Position numbers and translations under genes: made by a program
The notes under the pieces: model-generated
Database searches by the model: none
The model's input: only the letters and a program-made list of their open reading frames with translations
What the model was told of the DNA's origin: nothing
Shown: piece by piece, positions 14,001 to 26,000 of the stretch
Layout of the letters: each line of letters starts with the position of its first letter
Position numbering within the stretch: position 1 is the stretch's first letter
Origin: Ariolimax columbianus
Lineage: Eukaryota > Mollusca > Gastropoda > Stylommatophora > Arionidae
DNA length: 64,000 bases
Assembly: GCA_036924085.1 (NCBI GenBank)
Contig: JAVGWX010000005.1
Span: 97,192,172-97,256,171 of the forward strand
Direction: 5' to 3'

Positions 14001-17000
14001 CCATTTGAAGAGAGAAACTGAGTACCTATGGGTATGCCAGAAGTGCAGTGACGTAAATTCTTAGAAACAGAAATAGAAAAATGAAGTCATCACTTATCAT
14101 TCTGGTTCTCCTTGTAACATAAAGCCTCAAGAATAGTCATCATCCTTTACCAGTCTGATCTCCTTGTAACATAAAGCCTCAAGAATAGTCATCATCCTTT
14201 ACCACTCTGATCTCCTTGTAACATAAAGCCTCAAGAATAGTCATCATCCTTTACCACTCTGATCTCCTTGTAACATAAAGCCTCAAGAATAGTCATCATC
14301 CTTTACCACTCTGATCTCCTTGTAACATAAAGCCTCAAGAATAGTCATCATCCTTTACCACTCTGATCTCCTTGTAACATAAAGCCTCAAGAATAGTCAT
14401 CATCCTTTACCACTCTGATCTCCTTGTAACATAAAGCCTCAAGAATAGTCATCATCCTTTACCACTCTGATCTCCTTGTAACATAAAGCCTCAAGAATAG
14501 TCATCATCCTTTACCACTCTGATCTCCTTGTAACATAAAGCCTCAAGAATAGTCATCATCCTTTACCACTCTGATCTCCTTGTAACATAAAGCCTCAAGA
14601 ATAGTCATCATCCTTTACCACTCTGATCTCCTTGTAACATAAAGCCTCAAGAATAGTCATCATCCTTTACCACTCTGATCTCCTTGGAAATTTATTTCTC
14701 AATAAAAAATTTCAGCCATTCTTTTTCATTGCTCACTGAGCATAGGAATACAAATGGCACGTGGCACCAATGATGTTTTCTCCATCTCTGCCATGAGGAT
14801 TGTTTTCTCCATCTCTGCCATGAGGATTGTTTTCTCCATCTCTGCCATGAGGATTGTTTTCTTCATCTCTGCCATGAGGATTGTTTTCTCCATCTCTGCC
14901 ATGAGGATTGTTTTCTTCAACTCTGCCATGAGGATTTTTTTCTCCATCTCTGCCATGAGGATTGTTTTCTCCATCTCTGCCATGAGGATTGTTTTCTTCA
15001 ACTCTGCCATGAGGATTGTTTTCTCCATCGCTGCCATGAGGACTGTTTTCTTCAACTCTGCCATGAGGATTTTTTTCTCCATCTCTGCCATGAGGATTGT
15101 TTTCTCCATCTCTGCCATGAGGATTGTTTTCTCCATCTCTGCCATGAGGATTGTTTTCTTCAACTCTGCCCATGATTATTGTCCTGCATAACTTTGCCAA
15201 CAAGAACCGCCTCTTTCAATTCTAACAACAAAGACTGTCTCCTTTTACTTTACCCACTGGGGACAGTTAAGTGACATGGCATACAATCTGAAGGTACTGG
15301 GTTTGATCCCCACACAGCACCGGCCGTTACCCCGGGGAGCAAACCTTTAGAAAATGCAGGAGGAAACAGACCTTTACATAAAATGCATGCTGAAGTCAGA
15401 TGCACTGGGCCGATAGGCACAAAATAAAAACCACAGTGCAATGCACACCGCCTTGGGGATTAGAGAAATAAGGCAAATGCAAAAAAAAACAACAAAAAAA
15501 ACAACTTTGCCCACTAGAACTGTCTCCTTCAACTTTACCAATGAGAATTACCTTATTCAACTCTATCAACGAGGACTGTCTACTTCAACTCTACCAATGA
15601 GAATTACCTTATTCAACTCTATCAACGAGGACTGTCTACTTCAACTCTACCAATGAGAATTACTTTATTCAACTCTATCAACGAGGACTGTCTACTTCAA
15701 CTCTACCAATGAGAATTACCTTATTCAACTCTATCAACGAGGACTGTCTACTTGAACTCTACCAATGAGAATTACCTTATTCAACTCTATCAACGAGGAC
15801 TGTCTACTTCAACTCTGTCAATGAGAATTACCTTATTCAACTCTATCAACGAGGACTGTCTACTTCAACTTTACCAATGAGAATTACTTTATTCAACTCT
15901 ATCAACGAGGACTGTCTACTTCAACTTTACCAATGAGAATTACTTTATTTAACTCTATCAACGAGGACTGTCTACTTCAACTTTACCAATGAGAATTACC
16001 TTATTCAACTCTATCAACGAGGACTGTCTACTTCAACTCTACCAATGAGAATTACCTTATTCAACTCTATCAACGAAGACTGTCTCCTTTAGCTCTACTA
16101 ATAAGGACTGTCTCCTTCAACTATTCAAATGCGGACTGTCTCCTTCAACTCTACCCACTTGGACTGTCTCCTTTAACTCTACCAACGAGGACTGTCTCCA
16201 ACTCTGACGAGGACTGTACCTGTCAACTCTACCAACAAGGACTGTCTACTTCAACTCTACCAACAAGGACTGTCTACTTCAACTCTACCCACTTGGACTG
16301 TCTCCTTCAACTCTACCAACGAGGACTGTCTACTTCAACTCTACCCACTTGGACTGTCTCCTTCAACTCTACCAACGATGACTATCTCCTTAAATTTTGC
16401 CAACGAGGACTGTCTCCTTTTACATCCCTTGGCAGTTGTAAGAGCAGACTGTTAACAGATGCTCGGGCACAAGAAAAAAGATGCAATAATATACTCACGA
16501 CTTTCACATCTCCTGCCAGTTAGACCAGGTAGGCACTCACATTGACCGTTGACATGGTAGCAAGGCTGGCCCTTGGCACATGAACACTTCTGCTTGCAAC
16601 TACCTCCAAACGTACCAAATCTACAAGCTGATGAGCAATCGAACATAGGATGTTAGAATCTTCTTGTTATTTGTATGTGCTTTTAATATAGAATGTCCAT
16701 CTGTTGTATATGTGTTGTTAATTTAGAATCTCTATATGTTGTATATGTGTTGTTAATGTAGAATCTACATATGTTTTATATATGTTGTTAATATAGTCTA
16801 GATGTGTTGTATATGTGTTGTTAATGTCAAATCTCTATGTGATGTATATGTGTTGCTAATGTAGAAACTGCTCGAGATGTGTATATGCTTATAATGTAGA
16901 ATTTCCTGTGAATGTTATGCTTTTAATATAGAATCTCCCTGTATTGTATATGTGTTACTAATGTGCACTAAAATCTGCCTCAAATGTGTGTATTTTCAAT

Positions 17001-20000
17001 GTAATGTAGAATTTGAAATGTGATGAGCATATGCTTTTAATGTAGAATCTCCCTGTGATGTATATGCTCTTTTAATTTAGAATTGCCATGTGATTTATTT
17101 GTGCTTTTAATGTATAATTTACATGTTATTTATATGTGACTTTTTTGGAATAGAATTAGCCTGTGTATGACAGTACATTCACATTACCTTATCACAATAT
17201 CCTCTGTGTCAGTTAGGCAGATGTACCATATGCGAGGAAGCCTACAATATTTTGTATGCGTCCCGATCTTTTGCAACACTGTACCAATGCGGGTCTAGAT
17301 CTTGGGTCAGTTCATATCACCATCACAAAAGTGAGCAACCCAGTGGATGTGTACAGGCATGTGGCCACCAAAACATTGTTTTACGTATCCATCTGTTGTC
17401 AAGCATGCGAACCACATGTCCAGCCCAACAATGTCTGCATGATATTGCTGTTTCCACAACATCCCGAAATAAAGTTTGATGTCGAATTTCTTCTTTTTGG
17501 ATCTTATCCCATATCAAAATTTTTAGTAAGCGCAGTTCCATTGTTCTCTCAGTGACTCTGAGCTTCTGAACATCTGTTTTGCAAAAGTTTCACACTTCAA
17601 ATCCGTAAATCATTGCTGGAATGATCATAGAATTGAAAGTGTTTGCTCTTGCCGTGGTGTCTTTCATCTCTTGGAGTATATTCTAAAAGATTAAAGGACA
17701 TTCTAACAGTCAAATAATCATATCCAAGCAACAGTCCTAGTTGTCTGATCTGAAAGAAGTGCATTAATAACAGTATCTATAGGATCCTACTAATTTGTCT
17801 TCTTCTACTTCTCCGTGATCATTCTTAATCTATTGCTACCAAGCCCTGAACAGGGCTTTGTAAGTAGAAGGATTTAGTCTGGAGAACAGAATGCATTGTG
17901 TTGCTAGTTTACAGCTTGACTGCAATATTTGCACCTTTCAGACACATCCATCTTTGGCAGATTCTCACTCATGTCATGTAGTCAAACAACTATTCTCATG
18001 GCATGTCTTCTCATTGCTGGTATCCACCAGGAAGATTTATAGAGCTGTGGAATAAAGGTCACTTGCGTCTGCAGTAGGCATGCAGTGTATAAGCTAGGTT
18101 TTTATTTTTCCCCACACAGGAAAAACCTATATTGTAGTGAGAATTTAAACCCATGTCCTCTTGATTAGAAGACCAGTGTCTAAACCACTTGCTCACCAGC
18201 TCCTTACCCACACATCACCTGCTCTGACCTCTCCACCTGCTCCTAACCCACTCACCATCCACTCCTTGCCCACTTACCACCCGTTCCTCACCAACTCACT
18301 ACCCACTATTCACTTACCCTCCACACACTCCTCACTTCCCACTCTTCCATCCACTCCTCATAACCTGCTCCTCATCCATTTCCCTCACCTGCACCTCACC
18401 ACCCATTCTTCACGTAGATGGTACTTGGACAAAAAGAATAGGACCACAAAACCTTTAAAACATTTTGTAAACATGAATGAAGGTTAGCAAACTCATCAGC
18501 TGAGCAATTGGGGCTTGGTCGCCAGTTAGTGCTAGATTTTCCCTATCAAAAAAGGACTCATGGGGTTGACCTAGCCTTAAAAATTGGGTGCTAGAACAAT
18601 CTGGAAAAGTAAAGTCAGCCGGTGGGATGTTGACCTCATGACCCCCACTGTGCCATTAGTCAGAAAAGTTATTGACCTTACATCATATTCACAATATGAC
18701 ACACCAGTGTGTTAACAGGATCTTCACTTTTTTGTTTGTTTAAGTAAGTAAGTACAGTTGCCTATTGAAAACGAAGATGACAACATCATCAGACTGTCCT
18801 TGTTCTGAAGATGTAACTTGTGCTGAATTTTGATTATAGAGAGACAGAAGCTGCGCAGGACATTAATCTCCCTCTCTCATCCTGAGTTTCCGAGAACCAG
18901 TGGCAAGACATACAATTAAGACAACTGGAAGTAGCTCAAGATGCAGACATTCAGGTTGTACAATCCGTGAGACCAGGGGCTGCTTGAAACTTGTTGGAGT
19001 CCATCGTCCACCGTTCCTTGACAATGTGAGAGGCGAATGTCTTACCTCTTGACAGCAGCTGCTGACCAGCACCCACACCTGCAGGTCTAGGTGAGCGACC
19101 ATTAACCCATGGCTGAGGGGAGATTCTGGTCGTGGCATGCAATGAAAATGGACGCAATTTCCAAGTAGGTCATGCACACCAACAAAGAACGGTGCGCAAT
19201 ATGTAGTGACGTCCTATCCAACAACTGTATTCTATAACACATGAAGAACAGATCCTGTTTTCTCAGAATTCTGAGGAAAATTACACACATAGGCTTCCTG
19301 TGAATAGTGTAGGACATGCTAGAAAATGATTGCCACACAACACTGAGCTCCATATATTAATTGGAAAGAACAAACCACACAAAAATCGCAGACCATGAGA
19401 GCAGCTGTTGCTTTGTGGTCATCTTGTTTGTTTAAACTCATCATGCAAAACCATTGTGATTCATACCCCCTCATCATGAATGAAATGGAAGAGGCCATGA
19501 GAACTCTAAAGAAAAAGAAATGTCCTAGAAAAGATGGCGTAACAAATGAAATGCTGATGGGGCTGGGCCAAACAGCAAAGAGAAAGTTACTATCAGTCCT
19601 GAACCAAAGCTGGAAAAGGGGAATTGTACCTCAGGCATGGAAAGATGCTGTAATTATACCAGTACCAAAGAAATAAAAAGATAGAGCAGATCAAAATGGA
19701 TACAGACCCATCAGTCTGCTGAGCTGTGTAGGAAAACTGATGGAGCATATGATAAACACCAGACTGATGTGGCATCTGGAAGAAAAACACATACTAATTC
19801 CACAGCAAGCAGGCTTTAGACAGCACAGATCCACTGAGGATCAGATCACTCTCATAGCACAGGAAATAGAGGATGCTTACCAGGAGAAAAAGACTACAGT
19901 AGTGGTGTGGGTGGATCTAGAAAAGGCATTTGACAAGGTCTGGAAAGAGGGACTTAAAGTCAAGCTACGAAGAAGTGAAGTTTGTGGGAAAATGTACAGA

Positions 20001-23000
20001 TGGATCAGCCACTACCTCAAAAACAGAACAGCCAGAGTTCAAGTACAAGGGCATGTGAGGAAAAAGGTGACACTTGAGCAGGGAGTACCCCAAGGAGGAG
20101 TACTGTGACCCACACTCTTCCTGGTGTATATAAATAACATCACAGAGAATATACCAAGAAGAGTCCATAGCTCCATGTTTGCAGACAATCTGGCTATGTG
20201 GACCTCTGAAAAGAATCTCACCATAGCAAGTAATCGAATGCAGCAGGCCCTAACATTGCTGGAGGAGTGGGCGAACTCATGGCTGGTCAAAAGATATGAG
20301 GAAAAAACAACATGTACGATATTCTCACTTTCAAACAAACCCCAAAACACCAAAATAAGTCGTAACGACAAATATCTGCGACCAAACGACAACCCAAACT
20401 ACCTGGGAGTCACATTTGATCGGCGCATGACATGGAAAAGTCAGATCGAGAGAAACCGAATGAGAGCCAGAGAAAGAATGGCAATCATGAGGAAACTTGA
20501 GGGCACAAGCTGTGAAGCAGACGAAAGTATACTAAAGAAACTGTACACTGAAAGAGTGAGACCAGTTCTCGAGTATGGCATTGCGGCATGGACAACAGCA
20601 GCAAAGGCGAACTTTGACAAAATTAGCAAACTTCAAAACCAAACCATGAGAGTTATAACAGGAGGCATGAAGTCAACGCCAATTGTAGAGCTTGAAAAGA
20701 TTACAAATCTGCAATCCATGACCGACAGAAGAGACTGCAAAGCCCAGCAGTAAGCAGAAAAACTCAGAAGACTGACTGACCATCCAATGCATAAGAGACT
20801 AAATCATTTTGGAAATGGGAAACTAAAGCGGAGAAACTTTGCAGAAATAGCCAAAGCAAAGATGAACGAAGACCCTATGAACGCATTAACAACACCAAAG
20901 CCCATCCCTACTGTACGCAAACCTACCTGGAGGCAGCATATATTTCCAGAGGTGGTAGAAAATATACCAGGTATTGGAAAAAAAGAACAGCCAGACTGAA
21001 AAAGAAAGAAGAGACATAACCCTGAGATACATAACGAAAAACTACCCAACCATGGACTGGACCCATGCATACACCAACGGCTCTGTAACAAACACAACAC
21101 AGAACGGAGGGGCAGGGGTATTCCTGAGCCTACCAAATGGTAGGAAAACAAAACTACCAGTGGCAACTGGAAAATACTCAAGCAATTTCAGAGCGAAGGC
21201 AGAGGCACTGAGGGCTGCAGTAGAAGAAATGGTGACATGCAAAAGAAATGAAAGCCATATAATCCTGCTTACAGATGCCCTGGCCGTAGTCACAGCACTA
21301 AAAAGCCAGAAAAATACTGAACTTAATGATTTAAGAGCAGTACCAAAAACGATGCCTATTACCAGTTGAACAGAAGAGAGCAGGTCCTGGTCTTCAGACT
21401 TCGCACTAGCCACAATAGACTGAGGTACCACCTATTCAATAAATTGAAGATAGGTGGACTGACGAATGCAGTTGTGGTACCGGGAAAATGACCGCTGAAC
21501 ATCTGCTGAAAAACTGCCCGACATACGAGGATCAGAGAAAGCAGATGTGGCCATCAACAGGGGTAACACTAGACAAGCTCTATGGCAGTGTCGACAGCCT
21601 CAGGATGACCGCTGCTTTTTTCGAAAAAATAAAGGTTGACGTCTGACAGCGTACGAAGAAGAAGAAGAAGAAGATACCCCCACATCAAATGCTTGGATGC
21701 AATCTCTCTGTAAAAAGACCATCTATAGTGGTGTCTCTATTCTTTACCTGAAGTAAAACAGTGAATCATCAAAGGATCCTTCTACACAGCTATTGGTGAT
21801 GTCGTGCAACTACTAAAAGCTCATTTCTGATTGGCCATCAAACATCCTACCAGCTAATAAGAACTGTAATTCTAGGAGTTTTCCTGGACATAAATGCTAT
21901 GTTTATTATAATACGGAAGTCACCCATTTGTTACTGTGGTTCAAAAAGGGAGCAAACAATAACAACACTGCAACCTCCCAGGCATTTCATAAAAGAAGAC
22001 AAAATATAGATGGACATGGGACCAGATATCTTATTTTGTATAAACTATAAAAGTTACAAGACAAAGACATGAAGACCTCTACACCCCAATGTAGAAGACA
22101 AATAACTACACCAAGTGTTGATAAAAGAGTGAGTAGCTGATTGAATGTATGCTTGTAAAGTAGGCTCTGGAATGCATTGCTACAATGGCAAGAAAAAAAG
22201 GGAAATAGAAGCTGTGGAAGACATATATGGAATATCTAGGATGTCGAGGCATGGAAATTGAAATCCTGAAATGCTGAAAGTACAGAAGATTTCACACACA
22301 TTACAATTTTTACTTGACAGGGTAAGTAAAAATACACAAGTATGCACCAATTTACCTTTATCACACAATTTGCCTGTCCATCCTGCCTGGCAAGTACATT
22401 TTCCAGTGATTGGATCACATGTTGCAGCATTCTTGCATTGGCAGATTTCCTGGCATTCCTTGCCAAAGAAACCTTTAATGCAAGCTGAATAAAAATATAT
22501 GATTAATATTTCACTGTGGCTAATTTTACATTCTTGATCAATTAATATGTTCAAAGAACATTTTATATGTACACAGAACACCTAATATGTACACAAGACA
22601 TTTAGTATGTAGAAAGAACATTTTATATGTACAAAGAGACCTTTATATGTACAAATAACAACTGATGTGGACATAGACATGTAACAAGATTCAAGTCAAA
22701 GTCAGGGGCTACATACTGACCAAGTCCCTGATCTCATCTCCTTGCTGAGCCCATAGAAACAGAGACTGTGTTACAGCAACTTTGCTAATGAGGTGAGATT
22801 TGATACTGTGACCATTAAAGTAGTCAGGTTCAGAATCCTTGCATTGCACTACAACGTGGATGGTGCAGGTTCATCATCTTCAGTACGCCATGCAATGTAA
22901 GAAGAGCCACTGAAACTCACTACCAGAAAATCGGTCAAGAGTGAAGAGCTCAGATATAAGTACCTTCAGAAACTGATATGTCAAGAATGAAGAATTCAGT

Positions 23001-26000
23001 TACAAGTACCTTCAGAAACTGATATGTCAAGAGTGAAAAACTCAGATACAATTACCTTCAGAAACTAATGTGTCAGGAATTAAGAAGTCAGGTACAAGTA
23101 CCAATGAAACTGATTGTATAAGATTTTGCAGTATAAATATGTTAAGTTTAGTTGTTTTAAAAAACTAATGTGTCAAAAGTGAAGAACAGTGACGAATGCA
23201 TTCAAAAACTACGAGGAATAACATTTTATAGCAGTTAACATCAAAATTCTGACTATTTTCTAAGTGAAATCTTGACTTTTGATCAAGAAGGGCTTAACAT
23301 GTATCTGTTCATCATACTTGTCAATTTGTAATTGAAACTAGAAAAATGTCAGGTGTTATTCAAGTTTATCTCCTCATAGTAACTCTTGACAAGCAGTTTG
23401 TAAGCTGTTATTTTTTCCAGTTTTTAATATATTTTGTTACTTTAGTAACAATACTTTTATTCATAAAAGTATAATTGTCAAATTATACTTTTTTTAAATA
23501 ATCTTCCACAAAAATTGAAACAAGAAGAAAATATCCAACATCTGATTTAACAAGCAGAAGTTTCAATTCTCACATAAGTCACTAAGTCAGTTGTGTTGCT
23601 CTCCTCACATTTTTACAATTTCCTCAGTATAATGAAAGCTTGAACATTTGAATTTAGTCTCTACTGTGTGTGTGAAAACAATATTCCTTTTTTCAGAATG
23701 TTATTTGGTTTTTTTAAAAACATGTTTAAAAAAATTTAGATTGTGTTCATTACAAGATTTTGTATAAGACTTCCACCCACCACTCAGGTTGCTAATACTG
23801 ACCAGCCACTCGACTGGCTCCAACGCACCCACCACTAGGGTGGCTTCAACTCACCCACTATTAGAGTAGTTACAACCCACTCACCATTAGCGTGGCTTAA
23901 ACTCACCCACTATTAGAGTGGTTACAACCCACCCACCATTACGGTGGCTTCAACCCACCCACCACTAGGATGGCTCACACCTACCATTCCTGTGGCTCCA
24001 ACCAATTAACCATTTTAATGGGCTCCAACTCACCCACCATTCAGGTGGCTCCAATTCACCCAACACAACGGTGACTTCAATACAAGCATCAATTAGATGA
24101 CAGAAACCCACTCACCCCTTGCGTACAACTTCATATTAAATGGCACAGACAGGTACTTGAACAAAGTGAGACACCCAAGTATTTAGACATTGTAATGGAC
24201 CGGGATCAAGATGCTGAGCAGCGCAAGAGCTGCAGTGGTCAGCGACCCATAGCTGACTGCTAGCGTCAGGGCCAGCGAACCATAGCTGCCAAGACCCTTC
24301 TACACCTCCACGCGGTGATCCTGGATAACAGGCTGCATCAGGGCAGACTGGCTAAAGAGAAGGGATCGAAGAGAGAATGCTAACCCGGTACTAAAAAAAT
24401 GCTTGCTGAAGTTGGATGTGTTGGACCGAAAGGTGCAAATATCGCAGCCAAGCTGTAAACTACGACACAACGCATTCCGTTCTCTGAACTACATTCTGCT
24501 ACTTAAGCCCTTTCAGTGTTTGGTAGTGGGAGATTGAGAACGAACGACGAAGAAGAAGTAATGGACCACACATTATCATACAAGACAGACTGCAATGTGG
24601 TAAAACACAAAGTCAGTGCAAGAAACAAAACAATTTGCAAGGCGATAAAGACTGGTGCTCTGCACATCATCCCTTGCACTATGTCTCTCAGCAGCAGAGT
24701 ATGCGGCACCAGTACGGAATGCATCTACATACACGAAACAGATGGATGTAGCAGTAAATGAGACATGCCGAATTGTAACAGGATGCCTTAAATTGACACC
24801 AACAGATAAGGTCTATACAAATGCTGGTATTGCACCTTCGGATATTAGAAGACATGTCATATCTGTAGTTCAGAGACAAAAGCAGTCCTATGACCAGAGA
24901 CACCCTCATATTAGACATACACCAAAAACAATACGACTGAAATTGAGGACAAGTTTTCTGCGGACTGTACATCCCTCAGAACAGCACCCCGAAAGAAACC
25001 ACATAGAAAAGTGGAGTCAAAAGAATGGTGAAGGTTGGACGGAGAGGAAAGAAGAACTTAAAACAGGACATGATTTGTCATATATCCCGTGGAGATTTCT
25101 GAACAGGTTAAGAACAGGTGTTTCAAGATGTGGGTATATCCTGAAATAGTGGAGATATACAGACAATGAATATTGCCAATGTGGAGCTGTCCAGGACCTG
25201 GAACACCTGTTTATATGTCCCAATATGCAGAAATTCTGTACAGTGGAGAACCTTAGTCTTGGTCTTAGTTGACCTTAACTTAACTTAACGTCTTCATACT
25301 GGTTTAGAAGACTGCACATTCTGTATACAACCAGTTTCTTTTATACTACTTTGCTCTTTAAGCTATGCGCAACCAATTTATTCTTAAATGCAATAATTGT
25401 TCCTCTCTGCACTACCTCCTGTGGCAATGCATTCCAAAAATTCACCACTCTTTGTCTAAAAAAGTATTTCAAATATCTAATCTGGACCTCTCTTTAGTTA
25501 GTTTGTAGCTATGCCCTCTTGTTCTTGTGGGTGGTTGTATTTTGAATAACTTGTTGTGGTCTAATTTATCCGTTTTTCTGATCATCGTATAAACCTGTAT
25601 TGAGTCACCTCAAATTCTTCTATTTTCTAGACACTGTAGGCCAGTTTTTCTGAGTCTTTCCTCATAACTGTAATTCTGGAATCCCACTATCAGCTGTGTC
25701 ACTATTTTTTTGTATTTTTTCCAGCATGTTTATATCCTCTCTATGATTATACCAAAAAGATTCCACAGATCCATGTTTGCAAACGATATGGCCATGTGGA
25801 CCTCTGAAGAAAATCTCACCGCAGCAAACAATCGGATGCAGCAGGCCCTAACATTGCTAGAGGAGTGGGCGAAATCATGGCTGGTCAAAATAAATGAAGA
25901 AAAAACAACATGTATGATATTCTCCCTTTCAAACAAACCACAGAACACCAAAATAAGTCTTAATGGTAAATATCTGGGGCTAAATGACAACCCAAACTAC

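Noticed and set aside
15504..16430. CRISPR-like alternating repeats
   Set aside because: The regular 28-bp units have no unique spacers, the sequence is eukaryotic and lies in an intron.
18161..18487. Proline-rich 108-residue frame
   Set aside because: C/T-rich degenerate repeat next to a SINE; composition explains the frame.
23770..24125. Regulatory element with repeated CCACC/GGTGG hairpins
   Set aside because: The pattern is a property of a diverged minisatellite; nothing points to a function.
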